Below, in pieces: positions 11,099-20,391 of a DNA stretch of 64,000 nucleotides; positions within the stretch are counted from its first letter, which is position 1, and each line of letters opens with the position of its first letter. The notes beneath the pieces are model-generated. The model had not been told where the DNA came from. It saw only the letters and a list, made by a program, of their open reading frames with translations, and did no database searches. The stretch comes from Serratia liquefaciens (GTDB lineage: Bacteria > Pseudomonadota > Gammaproteobacteria > Enterobacterales > Enterobacteriaceae), in contig NZ_CP088930.1 of NCBI RefSeq assembly GCF_027594825.1, forward strand, positions 186,001 to 250,000, in the 5' to 3' direction. The translations under genes and the position numbers were made by a program.

Positions 11099-11863
11099 TT
11101 ATCCGACGTGGTCCAGTGCCTGTTTCAATGCCTGCTCGGCACGGGCCGCCATGCCGGATTCACCGTTGTCGCGCAGTATCTGTACCAGTTGTCGAAGTTG
11201 CTCTTTGCTCAATCCTACTCTCAGACTGGCGCGCATATGAGAGAGCAGTTGAGCTTCCACGCCAGGCGTGGCAGCCAATGCTCCCACGGTTGCCAATTCA
11301 CGGCTCTGCCAGTCCAAATTGTCCCGTGCAAAAATATCGCCAAATAAATGCATCTGCAGGAACTGATTGATGATTGGTGCAAATTCGAAAAGTGGCCCTT
11401 GTACCGGCCCGCCGGAAATTTGGGTCTGGTTAGCGATACCGGTCTGGCGAAGCGCATCGCCTACGGGAATTTTGTTGGCCGGATCTTTTCCTTGAACGTC
11501 ATTTATGCCACGCTGTTTACGTGCTTCTATTACTTTCATTAACTCATTCAGAGCATTGAGGCTGCGGGGGAATCCGGTATAGGCGTACAGTTGAACGAGG
11601 ATTTCTTTGGTTTCGTTTACTGATAGCCCTGAATCCAGCCCCTGATTAAGCGAGGTATTCAGTTTTTCCATATTACTGGTCGCCATAAATGCCGCGATTA
11701 ACGGAATGCTTTGCTGACGAGCAGAGAGGGTTTTTGAAACGGCCTGCGGCTGGTGCATTTCTGATGTTCCTCGTTTTGCCGGTGCGCCAAATGCCGCCAG
11801 GTTACAGCCAAAAACCAATAACGCAGCGGCGGTGAACGTTTTAACGCGCGTGGTATTCTTCAT
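11099..11863 (-). CDS. Exported carboxymuconolactone-decarboxylase-family protein
   Basis: 254 residues with a signal peptide (hydrophobic run ending about LAAFGAPA). Two CMD/AhpD-type helical repeats are seen: residues ~65-125 ([27 protein letters not shown]) and ~170-250 ([21 protein letters not shown] then [20 protein letters not shown]). The CxxC pair of AhpD peroxidases is absent, so redox activity of that kind is unlikely; gamma-carboxymuconolactone decarboxylase itself is cytoplasmic. The gene overlaps the upstream cupin gene by 23 bp, implying translational coupling. CMD proteins are frequently paired with cupins in bacterial genomes, but the reaction of exported pairs is unknown. Confidence 0.85.
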   Translation of the reverse strand: MKNTTRVKTFTAAALLVFGCNLAAFGAPAKRGTSEMHQPQAVSKTLSARQQSIPLIAAFMATSNMEKLNTSLNQGLDSGLSVNETKEILVQLYAYTGFPRSLNALNELMKVIEARKQRGINDVQGKDPANKIPVGDALRQTGIANQTQISGGPVQGPLFEFAPIINQFLQMHLFGDIFARDNLDWQSRELATVGALAATPGVEAQLLSHMRASLRVGLSKEQLRQLVQILRDNGESGMAARAEQALKQALDHVG

Positions 11864-12320
11864 CAGTCACTTTCTCCATCCATTCAACATTGCTGCCCGC
11901 CACGTTACCGGTCACAGCCAGATGCGTCATCGCACTGTCCGGGGTTGCGCCATGCCAGTGTTTAGCGCCGGCAGGGCACGACACCACATCGCCGGGGCGA
12001 ATAATCTGTATCGGTTGGCCTTCCTGCTGGGTCAAACCCACTCCAGAAGTGACAATCAGCCGCTGACCTGCGGGATGAGTGTGCCAGGCTGAACGTGCAC
12101 CCGGTTCGAAGGTGACGTAGGCAGCGGAGACGTTAATTTGTTTATCCGCGGTGAAGAGTGGATCCACGCGGACACGCCCGGTAAAGTTTTCTTGCGGCCC
12201 CAAAAAGGTTTTTTGGCTGCCAGCCGACGCGACAGTGGCGGTGGGGCCAGGCTCCTGTGCAACAGAATTAAAGGTAATAAGACCAAATATCAGCCCGATA
12301 GCGCGGGGTGTATTGAACAT
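11841..12320 (-). CDS. Exported cupin resembling Mn-dependent hydroxynitrile lyases
   Basis: 159 residues starting at the ATG preceded by GAGGGA; an upstream GTG/ATG extension is less likely because it would precede the signal peptide [22 protein letters not shown]. The single cupin barrel has [27 protein letters not shown] and [20 protein letters not shown] and ends [15 protein letters not shown]. This order and spacing match the small cupins characterised as (R)-hydroxynitrile lyases from Granulicella and Acidobacterium. Their Mn ligands correspond to His80, His82, Gln86 and the His of KHWH (121). Physiological function in that family is unknown, and HNL activity here is only an inference. 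It is the first gene of an operon with a CMD protein and a hydrolase. A palindromic CusR-type box sits 82-97 bp upstream. Confidence 0.82.
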   Translation of the reverse strand: MFNTPRAIGLIFGLITFNSVAQEPGPTATVASAGSQKTFLGPQENFTGRVRVDPLFTADKQINVSAAYVTFEPGARSAWHTHPAGQRLIVTSGVGLTQQEGQPIQIIRPGDVVSCPAGAKHWHGATPDSAMTHLAVTGNVAGSNVEWMEKVTDEEYHAR

Positions 12321-12401
12321 ATGGATGTATCCCTCAGTTAAAACCAACGCGGTTTTGCAATGATTTTAATCAGCGGCGCATGTCCTCAGGCTGACCATTT
12401 C

Positions 12402-12417
12402 CTGACAATGTTGTCAG
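12402..12417. promoter_or_regulatory. Perfect CusR/CopR-type box upstream of the cupin operon
   Basis: CTGACAATGTTGTCAG is a perfect 16-bp palindrome built of TGACAA-N2-TTGTCA, the core of the E. coli CusR box. It lies between the response-regulator gene and the cupin start, so it can control the cupin-CMD-hydrolase operon. Confidence 0.75.
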
Positions 12418-12448
12418 CTACGACGGAAATATTTTTCTCTGTGCCGAC

Positions 12449-13126
12449 TTAGGCTCTGACTTCCAGGATATAACCCATGCCGCGAACAGTGTGTAATAAC
12501 TTAACCTCGAATGGCGTATCAATTTTTGCTCGCAACCGTTTTATTGCCACTTCAACCACGTTGGCATCACTGTCGAAATTCATATCCCAGATCTGCTCGG
12601 CAATCATCATTTTCGACATAATTTCGCCCTGATGACGAGCCAGTAAACTGAGCAAAGAAAACTCTTTGCTGCTCAGTTCCAAGCGAATATTGGCCCGAAA
12701 CACCCGGCGAGCCAGAATATCAATATGCAGATCGTGGAGCTTCAATTGCGTAATATCTAATCCGTCACTCCCCCAGCGACGAACTAAAGCCTGAATACGG
12801 GCGACCAGCTCAATCAATGAGAAGGGTTTCGGCAGATAATCATCCGCGCCCAGACGAAGGCCTTTGACTCGTTCATCGACCGAACCTCGAGCGGAGAGCA
12901 TCAGTATTGGCGTTTGTTTCCGGGAACGAATGCTTTCCAGCACGCGATAACCATCCATTCCCGGCAGCATGACATCCAGAATGATGGCGTCGTAGTCATA
13001 TTCGAGCGCATAGTGCAGACCCTCAGGCCCCTCTGCGGAGACATCCACGATAAAGCCTGATTCCGCCAAAGCATGCCTGATATAAGAAGCCGTCTTTTCT
13101 TCATCCTCGACCAATAACAAACGCAT
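12449..13126 (-). CDS. OmpR-family response regulator of the CusR/CopR group, no adjacent kinase
   Basis: 225 residues. The receiver has acidic pocket EDEE (7-10), phosphoacceptor Asp51 in DAIILDVMLPGMDG, Thr/Ser near LMLSARG and Lys100 in YLPKPFS. The C-terminal OmpR winged helix (ELSSKEFSLLSLLARHQGEI, then VEVAIKRLRAKID and TVRGMGYILEVRA) is full length. Sequence style matches heavy-metal regulators (CusR, PcoR, CopR, IrlR). Such genes are nearly always followed by a sensor kinase; here the next downstream gene is the cupin operon and no kinase fits in the flanks. TGACAA-N2-TTGTCA boxes occur upstream of the cupin operon and in its own promoter region, supporting self-control and control of both flanking transcripts. 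Confidence 0.9.
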   Translation of the reverse strand: MRLLLVEDEEKTASYIRHALAESGFIVDVSAEGPEGLHYALEYDYDAIILDVMLPGMDGYRVLESIRSRKQTPILMLSARGSVDERVKGLRLGADDYLPKPFSLIELVARIQALVRRWGSDGLDITQLKLHDLHIDILARRVFRANIRLELSSKEFSLLSLLARHQGEIMSKMMIAEQIWDMNFDSDANVVEVAIKRLRAKIDTPFEVKLLHTVRGMGYILEVRA

Positions 13127-13212
13127 TGCTCATATATCCTTATTTTGGAAGATTTGTTTTTTCATTACTGTCAGCGATTACCCGGCTTCTCAGTAATAAC
13201 ATGGCTACTAAC

Positions 13213-13226
13213 TGACAAAATTGTTA
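13213..13226. promoter_or_regulatory. CusR/CopR-type box between response regulator and hydrolase gene
   Basis: TGACAAAATTGTTA matches TGACAA-N2-TTGTCA with one mismatch (12 of 13... core positions: 11 of 12 half-site bases). It lies in the 200-bp divergent region, 87 bp before the regulator start and 102 bp before the hydrolase start, so it could serve both. Confidence 0.65.
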
Positions 13227-13328
13227 TTAAGTGGTCATGCTGCGGTCAGTTTCATCGCCCTATGCTGGGGTGGAAATATTTACCCGGTGCCTTTCGGTGT
13301 GCTTAAAAATTTATCTTCAGGAGGGAAT

Positions 13329-14381
13329 GTGAATTTCACGATATTAAATGCCATGCTTCTGGCCGCTGTGGCCGGGTTTTCCGTCTCTGTTAACGCTGCA
13401 GACTACAAACAAAACCCTTATACCCTGGCGTATGAAGGTGCCATCACCGAGAATGTTCAGGGCAAGATCAATATTCGTCCGGTGAAATACAATCTTCATG
13501 GCATTCAGATCGCGGCAAACGTCTATATTCCTGCCAATTACGATCCTGCCAAAAAATATCAGGCTATCGTCGTTGCCCACCCTAATGGGGGAGTAAAAGA
13601 GCAAGTGGCTGGGCTCTACGCACAGCGCTTGGCAGAGCATGGCTTCATTACCATCGCTGCGGATGCTGCCTATCAGGGGGCCAGCGGTGGTTTGCCGCGC
13701 AGTGTCGACAAACCCGCCAACCGTATTGAAGATATCCATGGCATGGCCGACTTCCTTAGTCAGTATCCCGGTGTCGACGCCGAACGTATTGGTTTGCTGG
13801 GCATTTGCGGTGGCGGTGGTTACTCGCTGAAAGCGGCGCAAACGGATAAGCGTTTTAAAGCCCTGGCGACGATAAGCATGTTTGATTCTGGCCTGGTGCG
13901 TCGCAACGGTTATCAAAATTCTCAAATCTCCAGCATTCAGGAACGTTTGACGCAGGCTTCGTTAGCCCGGGCGAAAGAAGCAACGACCGGTGAAATCACA
14001 TATACGGGCGATGCCAAACTGACGGAAGAGCAAATTGCCAGGCTCCCATTTGACCTTTATCGCCAGGGTTTTGAGTACTACGGCAAAACCCATGCGCACC
14101 CGAACTCCACATTTCGTTATACTTTCAGCAGCCTGCTTGACTTGATGAGTTTCGATGCCCAAAGCAATATGGATCTGATTAATCAACCCCTCCTAATGAT
14201 CGCCGGCACCCAGGCAGATTCGCTTTACATGACCGAATCCGCTTTTCCCAAAGCTATCAATGCGAAGAGTAAAGAGCTGTTTCTTATTGAGGGCGCAACG
14301 CATATTGAAACCTATTGGGTTCCAAACTATGTCGCTCAGGCCATGAATAAACTCGATGCCTTCTTCAACAAAAATATCTGA
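13329..14381 (+). CDS. Exported dienelactone-hydrolase-type alpha/beta hydrolase with Cys nucleophile
   Basis: 350 residues from a GTG at 13329, chosen because AGGAGG ends 4 bp before it and a signal peptide follows immediately (NFTILNAMLLAAVAGFSVSVNA). The fold motifs are VVAHPNGGVKEQVAGLYAQR, IAADAAYQGASGG and the nucleophile elbow GLLGICGGGGYS. There Cys160 replaces Ser, as in dienelactone hydrolases and YcjY-like proteins. The acid/His end is LLMIAGTQADS and GATHIETYW. The substrate is unknown. It is transcribed divergently from the CusR-type regulator; the shared promoter region contains a regulator-type box. Together with the exported cupin/CMD/hydrolase operon it completes a module of four exported proteins. 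Confidence 0.82.
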   Translation: MNFTILNAMLLAAVAGFSVSVNAADYKQNPYTLAYEGAITENVQGKINIRPVKYNLHGIQIAANVYIPANYDPAKKYQAIVVAHPNGGVKEQVAGLYAQRLAEHGFITIAADAAYQGASGGLPRSVDKPANRIEDIHGMADFLSQYPGVDAERIGLLGICGGGGYSLKAAQTDKRFKALATISMFDSGLVRRNGYQNSQISSIQERLTQASLARAKEATTGEITYTGDAKLTEEQIARLPFDLYRQGFEYYGKTHAHPNSTFRYTFSSLLDLMSFDAQSNMDLINQPLLMIAGTQADSLYMTESAFPKAINAKSKELFLIEGATHIETYWVPNYVAQAMNKLDAFFNKNI

Positions 14382-14643
14382 CCCGCTGGGCAGTGCAGCA
14401 ACCGATAACAAAACCAGTGAAGGCCAGTTTTAGGGGGTTCTCTCTGAGCGTTCTAAACAGGAGTCAGCGAGGTTATATTACCGATAAGATCCACAGGGAT
14501 AATCCCTCCAGAGCGCATAGGGACTATGAATGAGATTCATTAATCTTGGTTTGTCGAGGGGGATGGATGAGAGCAATGACGACGTCATTCGTTGGTGATT
14601 AGGGCGGCCAGTGATATTCATGGGTTTTAAAGCCATGTCCAAC

Positions 14644-14679
14644 AAAAAAGCCGATAACAGGCTAATGTTATCGGCTTTT
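14644..14679 (-). terminator. Rho-independent terminator of dat-ddc
   Basis: AGCCGATAAC (14649-14658) pairs with GTTATCGGCT (14667-14676) around an 8-nt loop. On the minus strand the stem is followed by T6 (A-run 14644-14649 on plus). A short T-run on plus as well allows bidirectional action. Confidence 0.88.
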
Positions 14680-14707
14680 GGCTGCCGGTCAGGGCAGTGC
14701 GGGCGGA

Positions 14708-16189
14708 TTAGGCGGCAGGCAACTGCTGCGCGGTTTTTTCCACCAGCGCCAGCAGGACTTTGATATCGTCCAGGCTGACCGTAGGGTTCAACAACGTCAT
14801 TTTCAGGCAGGTCACGCCGTCAAACTCGGTGACCCCGACGTTGGCGCGGCCAGATTCCAGCAACGCATCGCCAATCCGTTGGTTCAGCAATGCCACGGCG
14901 GCATCGCCGGCGGTGGCTAACTGTTGCGGACGGTAGCGGAACAGCACGCTGGCCAGCTGTGGCTGCATGACCAGTTCCAGCGCCGGTTGATCGCCGATGT
15001 AGTGAGCCACCTGTTGCGCCAGCGTTACGCCGTGATCGATGATCGCCGCATATTGCTCCTGGCCCAAAGCTTCCAGCCCCATCCACAGTTTCAACGCATC
15101 AAAACGGCGGGTGGTCTGCAAGGATTTGGACACCAGGTTAGGCACGCCCTGAGCTTCATCGAACTCGGAGTTCAGGTAGGCCGCCTGATAACGCATCAGT
15201 TCATAGTGACGGGCTTCTTTCAGCAAGAAAGCGCCGCAGCTGATGGTCTGGAAGAATTGTTTGTGGAAGTCCAGAGTGACGGAATCCACCAATTCAATGC
15301 CATCCAGATAGTCGCGGTATTTCTCGGAAAGCAGCAGGGCACCGCCCCAGGCCGCATCGACATGCACCCAGATCTGGTGTTCCGCCGCCAACTGCGCAAT
15401 GCCGCGCAGCGGGTCGATAGCCCCGGCATCCGTGGTACCTGCGGTTGCGACGATCGCCAGGATCTGCTCGCCATTGGCCTTGGCCTGCGCCAGTTTTTCG
15501 GCCAAATCGGTCAGATCCATACGCGCAAATCGATCGGTTTTCACCAGCGTGACGGATTGGTAACCCAGGCCGAGTAAAGCCATGTTCTTTTGCACCGAGA
15601 AGTGGGCATTTTCAGAACATAACACTTTAATCTTTCTCAGATTACCCACCAGGCCATCCTGCTGCACCGAGTGACCCTGTTTGGCGAAGAAGGCATCTCG
15701 TGCCAACATCAGCCCCATCAGGTTGCTCTGGGTACCGCCACTGGTGAACACCCCGGCATCGCCCGGTTGATAACCTACCTGGGTACGCAACCATTCGATC
15801 AGCTTCATCTCGATGAGGGTTGCTGACGGGCTTTGATCCCAAGAGTCCATGCTCTGGTTGGTGGCGTTGATCAACACTTCGGCAGCCTGGCTGATCACCA
15901 GGCTAGGGCAATGCAAATGCGCGACGCACTGCGGATGATGCACCGACAGGCTGTCTTTTAAAAAGTACTCAATGGCGCGTTCGATCGCGACCTGGTTGCC
16001 CAGGCCCTGAGGGGTAAAGTCAAGCTTGATACGTTCACGCAGCTCGGCAACGGTTTTCCCCTGATACATCTCGGGTTGTTGCAGCCACTGCACCACGGCC
16101 TGACTGCTCTGTTCGATCGCTTGCTGGTACGCCTCGGTGCTTTGCGCTGAGGCGGCCAGAATCGGGTTTAACCGGGACATCGACTTCAC
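14708..16189 (-). CDS. ddc: L-2,4-diaminobutyrate decarboxylase
   Basis: 493 residues, group II PLP-dependent decarboxylase. PLP features are [17 protein letters not shown] (Asp and the Trp-Gly-Gly step), [21 protein letters not shown] with the Schiff-base Lys in HKQ, and [12 protein letters not shown]. The enzyme decarboxylates 2,4-diaminobutyrate to 1,3-diaminopropane. Its start overlaps the stop of the aminotransferase gene by 4 bp, and this dat-ddc arrangement is the hallmark of the diaminopropane pathway in Acinetobacter and many Enterobacterales. A glutamate or tyrosine decarboxylase identity is less likely given this partner and the HKQ active-site context. It ends at a strong terminator. 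Confidence 0.93.
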   Translation of the reverse strand: MKSMSRLNPILAASAQSTEAYQQAIEQSSQAVVQWLQQPEMYQGKTVAELRERIKLDFTPQGLGNQVAIERAIEYFLKDSLSVHHPQCVAHLHCPSLVISQAAEVLINATNQSMDSWDQSPSATLIEMKLIEWLRTQVGYQPGDAGVFTSGGTQSNLMGLMLARDAFFAKQGHSVQQDGLVGNLRKIKVLCSENAHFSVQKNMALLGLGYQSVTLVKTDRFARMDLTDLAEKLAQAKANGEQILAIVATAGTTDAGAIDPLRGIAQLAAEHQIWVHVDAAWGGALLLSEKYRDYLDGIELVDSVTLDFHKQFFQTISCGAFLLKEARHYELMRYQAAYLNSEFDEAQGVPNLVSKSLQTTRRFDALKLWMGLEALGQEQYAAIIDHGVTLAQQVAHYIGDQPALELVMQPQLASVLFRYRPQQLATAGDAAVALLNQRIGDALLESGRANVGVTEFDGVTCLKMTLLNPTVSLDDIKVLLALVEKTAQQLPAA

Positions 16190-17580
16190 TCCACATCCAC
16201 CGGCTTGATGCCGGCGGCTAACAGGGCCTGTTCAAATTTATCCAGGAAGATACCCAGTTCGTCGTTGGTGATCAGCAGGGAAGGCAGCAGACGCAGCACG
16301 CAGCCATTACGGCCGCCGCGCTCCAGGATCAGGCCGGCTTCGAAGCATTTCTTCTGCAGCAGGGCGGAGAGCTGGCCGTCAGCCGGGTAGCAGCCCATGT
16401 GATCCTGTGCTTCGTTCGGTTTCACAATTTCCAAACCGATCATCAGACCCAGCCCCCGCACGTGACCAATCACCGGATAACGTTTTTGCAGCTCGGCCAG
16501 CTTGGCTTTCAGCCATTCGCCTTGCACGGCGACCTTTTCGGCCACCTGGTTATCTTTGAGGTGTTGCAGGGTGGTCAGGCCGGTAGCCATCGCCAGTTGG
16601 TTGCCGCGGAAAGTACCGGTATGGTGACCAGGTTCCCAGGCGTCGAACTGTTTCTTGATACCCAATACCGCCAGAGGCAAACCGCCGCCAACCGCTTTGG
16701 ACATCACGATGATGTCCGGCTCAATGCCCGCGTGTTCAAAGGCGAACAGCTTGCCGGTACGGGCGAAACCAGCCTGAACTTCGTCGATAATCAGCAAAAT
16801 GCCGTGTTCCTGCGTGACTTTGCGAATACGCTGCAGCCACTCGACCGGGGCCGGGTTAACGCCGCCTTCGCCCTGAACGGCTTCCAGAATGACCGCTGCA
16901 GGCTTGCGCACGCCGCTTTCGACGTCATTGATCAGGTTTTCGAAATAGTAGGTCAGCGCCTTGACCCCGGCTTCGCCACCGATGCCGAGTGGGCAGCGGT
17001 ATTCGTGCGGGTAAGGCATAAACTGGACTTCCGGCATCATGCCGTTGATGGCTTCTTTCGGCGACAGGTTGCCCGTGACCGCCAGTGCACCATGGGTCAT
17101 GCCGTGGTAACCACCGGAGAAGCTGATCACGCCGGTGCGACCGGTGTGCTTTTTCGCCAGTTTCAGCGCGGCTTCTACCGCATCTGCGCCCGAAGGGCCA
17201 CAGAACTGCAGGCAGTATTCCTGGCCCTGGCCTGGCAATAAAGAGAGTAAATAAGCGGAGAACTCATCTTTCAACGGCGTTGTAAGATCGAGGGTATGTA
17301 ACGGCAAGCCGCTGGTAATGACATTTTGGATGCTTTGGAGGACGTCAGGATGGTTATGACCCAGAGCCAGCGTACCCGCACCAGCCAGGCAATCAAGATA
17401 TTGATTATTCTCAACATCCGTGATCCAAACGCCTTGGGCTTTCGCAATTGCCAACGGCAATTTACGGGGGTAACTCCTGACATTCGATTCAAATTCAGCT
17501 TGTCGCGCCAAATATGTTTCGTTATTTACATTTTCTAAATTCACACCGAAATTATCAATACGGACTTTATCCGTCATCAT
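16186..17580 (-). CDS. dat: Diaminobutyrate--2-oxoglutarate aminotransferase
   Basis: 464 residues, class III PLP aminotransferase. It reads [20 protein letters not shown], then [23 protein letters not shown] and [19 protein letters not shown]. The PLP Asp is in [22 protein letters not shown] and the Schiff-base Lys in [21 protein letters not shown]. The sequence matches the EctB/Dat group. It transaminates aspartate semialdehyde with glutamate to 2,4-diaminobutyrate, the substrate of the coupled ddc product. It is the first gene of the operon, with a long untranslated region to its right containing a hairpin at 17682-17711. The start ATG at 17578-17580 is preceded by AGGAGA. Confidence 0.94.
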   Translation of the reverse strand: MMTDKVRIDNFGVNLENVNNETYLARQAEFESNVRSYPRKLPLAIAKAQGVWITDVENNQYLDCLAGAGTLALGHNHPDVLQSIQNVITSGLPLHTLDLTTPLKDEFSAYLLSLLPGQGQEYCLQFCGPSGADAVEAALKLAKKHTGRTGVISFSGGYHGMTHGALAVTGNLSPKEAINGMMPEVQFMPYPHEYRCPLGIGGEAGVKALTYYFENLINDVESGVRKPAAVILEAVQGEGGVNPAPVEWLQRIRKVTQEHGILLIIDEVQAGFARTGKLFAFEHAGIEPDIIVMSKAVGGGLPLAVLGIKKQFDAWEPGHHTGTFRGNQLAMATGLTTLQHLKDNQVAEKVAVQGEWLKAKLAELQKRYPVIGHVRGLGLMIGLEIVKPNEAQDHMGCYPADGQLSALLQKKCFEAGLILERGGRNGCVLRLLPSLLITNDELGIFLDKFEQALLAAGIKPVDVE

Positions 17581-17994
17581 ATCTCTCCTACAACTGGGGG
17601 TATCAATGACGCCCTAGTTGAATTATTGAATTGAACAATTAACTACCGTGAGAAAAACGGGCCCAATATATGGCTTTTTACCCCCCGGCTCAATAGTTAT
17701 TTGGCCGGGGGCAATTTATTGTTTTTCCAATAAAAATCAATAAATTGCTTGTTTTATGGCCAATAATGGCACGCTTCAAGGGCGATTGGGGGCTTGACAA
17801 GGCACAAAAAACCTCCTCAAAAAAAGTAAGGGTACCGGCCCAATGCGTTTATTTTGAAGGCAATTTTAGAAGGAGGGGTAAGATCGTCACGGCGCAATTT
17901 TTGAAGCAGTGAATTATTATAAATAAATCTTTGCTTATAAATTAACCGAATTTAGCGAGCGTACAGATTATTGCTTTCGACGGTAACCAGATAA
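17581..17994. other. dat leader/promoter region with a GC stem-loop in an AT-rich context
   Basis: No gene is seen in these 414 bp. CCCCCGGC (17682-17689) pairs with GCCGGGGG (17704-17711) over a 14-nt loop, about 100 bp before the dat start. On the minus strand the stem is followed by TAAAAAG, so it is not a good intrinsic terminator. It may be part of the dat 5' leader or the end of a transcript. The rest is AT-rich and must hold the dat promoter, but I could not fix a convincing -35/-10 pair. Confidence 0.5.
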
Positions 17995-18708
17995 TTACCA
18001 TGGAATTTCGCCATGACGGTCAAAAAAACCGCCGGTTGGGCCATCCTTGGCGAGGGAGGCCAGCGCCACGATAGCATCGGTTCCCTCGGTTATCGTCTGG
18101 CAGCCCAGGGGGTTGAGATCGGTTTGGGTAAAGCCCGGGTTAACGGCGTTAATCTTGATTTTCGGCAACGCCTTGGCGTATTGGGTCACCAGCATGTTGA
18201 GCGCCGCTTTTGAAGAGGGATAGGCCAGCTGCAGTATTCTGGACTCGAAGGAGCCGCCTTTGCCGGTCATGGTATGAAATGACCCCAGCGAGCTGGACAC
18301 CATCACCACTCTGGGGTTGGCGGCGGCTTGCAGCAGGGGGAGAAAGGCCTGCATCATGCGAACCACGCCAAAAACCTGAGTCTGGTAGATTTCCGTCAGG
18401 GCTACGGCGCAGGTTTCCCTCGGGTGTCCCCAGGGGCCAGACACGCCGGCGTTATTGATCAGGACATCAAGGCGATCGTGTACCTTGCTGAAATCCGCCG
18501 CCGCCTGCCGCACTGACTCCTCGGAAATCACATCGATTATCAACAATTCTGCATGCAGGCCTTTCAGAGCCAGCTGTTGAATGGCCTGCTCGCCGCGCAG
18601 GGGATCCCGCGCGCCGAGGACTACGTGCCACCCACACCCGGCAAGACGCCGGGCGGTTTCATGACCCAGGCCCCTGTTGGCACCCGTAATCAATACGGTG
18701 GTTGTCAT
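17995..18708 (-). CDS. Short-chain dehydrogenase/reductase
   Basis: 237 residues. TVLITGANRGLGHETARRLA binds the cofactor, followed by INNAGVSGPWG, catalytic Ser in VMVSSSLGSFHT and Tyr-Lys in LAYPSSKAALNMLV. It resembles the carbonyl-reductase-like SDRs common in Proteobacteria, with a C-terminus ending GGFFDRHGEIPW. It is the last gene of an operon after aldehyde dehydrogenase and GMC oxidoreductase, 2 bp from the GMC gene. It presumably interconverts an alcohol and carbonyl in the same pathway; the substrate is unknown. Confidence 0.88.
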   Translation of the reverse strand: MTTTVLITGANRGLGHETARRLAGCGWHVVLGARDPLRGEQAIQQLALKGLHAELLIIDVISEESVRQAAADFSKVHDRLDVLINNAGVSGPWGHPRETCAVALTEIYQTQVFGVVRMMQAFLPLLQAAANPRVVMVSSSLGSFHTMTGKGGSFESRILQLAYPSSKAALNMLVTQYAKALPKIKINAVNPGFTQTDLNPLGCQTITEGTDAIVALASLAKDGPTGGFFDRHGEIPW

Positions 18709-18710
18709 GG

Positions 18711-20357
18711 TTATGCCTTGCTCGACAAAATCATGTCTGCGGCTTTTTCACCGATCATAATGCTGGGAGCATTGGTGTTGCCGGTAGGAATGACCGGCAT
18801 CACCGAGGCGTCGATCACACGCAGGCCAGACAGACCGTGCACGCGCAATTGCGGATCAACCACCGCCATGTTGTCGGTCCCCATGCGTGCCGTACCGACC
18901 TGATGGTGGTAGGAAGCGGTCATTCGGCGGATGTAATCGCGCATTTTATCGCGGTTGTTCACGCCTTCCATGCCCATCTCTTTGCCGCGCCACGGCGCCA
19001 ATGCGGTTTGCTTCATCACTTCGCGCAACAGCAGGGCCTTGTCGGTCATGACCTCCAGATCCTGATCTTCAGAATAGACACGCGGATCCATCAATGGGGG
19101 TTGCAGCGGATCGAGCGAGTTGAGCCACAGACGACCGCGACTGATGGGCCGTACCAGACCTGGGGTGACAGTGTAACCCTGAGTGACGCCCGGCATGAAC
19201 GGCATGGTGAACAGCAGGGACTGGGTGTCAGGCGCCGAGAGCGCCGGGGCTGACTTATGGAAAATCTGCGCTTCGATACCGGAGGCCAAACCGACCGCCA
19301 CCGGCTGCGGCGAAGACCAAACCATAGGACACACCAGGTGATCGTGCAGGTTTTCACCCACGCCAGGCAGGTTGACCAGGGTCTTGATGCCCATTTTCTC
19401 CAGCTGTTCGGCTGGGCCGATGCCGGAGTGCAGCAGAATGGAAGGGCTCATCAGGGAACCGGCGCACAGCAGCACCTCATGGCGGGCCTCGATGCGATAA
19501 TCGGTGCCGCGATGCACAAAGTGTACTCCGGTAATGTGATCGCCCTGGTTGAGCAGCTTCAATACTCGCGCTTCGGTGATCACCGACAGGTTATCCGCTC
19601 CACGGATGGCGTCGCCGTAGCAGACCCAGGCGCTGGCCCGTTTGCCGTCTGGCGTCATGGTGTACTGCGGGAAACTGACGCCGGTGGAGTCCTGGCCGTC
19701 GTTGTAATCCTGCACCCGTCGCAGCCCGGCCTGTTGTCCGGCCTCGACAAAGGCGTGGGCCAATGGCGTCATGGCGGGGCGAGAGACCTGCAGCAGCCCC
19801 CCGGTGGCATGCAGGTTGGACAAGCCATCGATATTGCAGTTTTCCGCTTTGCGGAAATAAGGCAGCACGTCCTTCCAGCTCCAGCCGGTGGCCCCCATCG
19901 CCGCCCAGTTGTCGTAATCGGCAGGCAGGCCGCGCACGTACATCATGCCGTTGATTGAACTGGAGCCGCCCAAGGTTTTGCCGCGCGGCCAGTAAATATC
20001 CTGTTTGCCGGCGTAAATCTGCGGCTGGGTGGAGAAGCCCCAGTCAACGGCGGAATGCCACAGCGCCATGGCCTCCGGCGGGTTATGAATGGCCGGCATA
20101 TCGTCGCGTGGGCCGGCTTCCAGCAGCAGGACCTTTAATCCGGCATCAACCAGCCGGCGGGTCACCACCGATCCGGCCGAGCCGGCGCCGATAATAATGT
20201 AGTCGTATTTTTTGTCGTCGCCTCCGATCCCGGTGCTGCGCGGGGCCGGCTGGCGGGCATAGCCGGAGAATGGCAGTGCGGCCGCAGCGCTCATCGCCAG
20301 ACTGGCGGCAATGAACCGACGGCGGCCGGCGTCGGTCTGTAGTTTATCTTGTTTCAT
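18711..20357 (-). CDS. Tat-exported GMC-family FAD oxidoreductase
   Basis: 548 residues. A twin-arginine leader (GRRRFIAASLAMSAAAALPF, cleavage near GYA) precedes the mature enzyme. FAD motifs are DYIIIGAGSAGSVVTRRLVD, the GMC signature LGGSSSINGMMYVRG and the second signature CAGSLMSPSILLHSGIGP. The C-terminal active site has SYHHQVGTARMG (catalytic His) and IPTGNTNAPSIMIGEKAADM (Asn). Members oxidise alcohols (choline, glucose, aryl and aliphatic alcohols). Export sets it apart from the cytoplasmic GMC paralogue at 25592-27214. It lies between aldehyde dehydrogenase and SDR genes (gaps 34 and 2 bp), so it probably oxidises a periplasmic alcohol to an aldehyde that enters the pathway. Confidence 0.9.
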   Translation of the reverse strand: MKQDKLQTDAGRRRFIAASLAMSAAAALPFSGYARQPAPRSTGIGGDDKKYDYIIIGAGSAGSVVTRRLVDAGLKVLLLEAGPRDDMPAIHNPPEAMALWHSAVDWGFSTQPQIYAGKQDIYWPRGKTLGGSSSINGMMYVRGLPADYDNWAAMGATGWSWKDVLPYFRKAENCNIDGLSNLHATGGLLQVSRPAMTPLAHAFVEAGQQAGLRRVQDYNDGQDSTGVSFPQYTMTPDGKRASAWVCYGDAIRGADNLSVITEARVLKLLNQGDHITGVHFVHRGTDYRIEARHEVLLCAGSLMSPSILLHSGIGPAEQLEKMGIKTLVNLPGVGENLHDHLVCPMVWSSPQPVAVGLASGIEAQIFHKSAPALSAPDTQSLLFTMPFMPGVTQGYTVTPGLVRPISRGRLWLNSLDPLQPPLMDPRVYSEDQDLEVMTDKALLLREVMKQTALAPWRGKEMGMEGVNNRDKMRDYIRRMTASYHHQVGTARMGTDNMAVVDPQLRVHGLSGLRVIDASVMPVIPTGNTNAPSIMIGEKAADMILSSKA

Positions 20358-20391
20358 GACGATCCCTTTTTATTGGTTTGGACGCGCGGGC

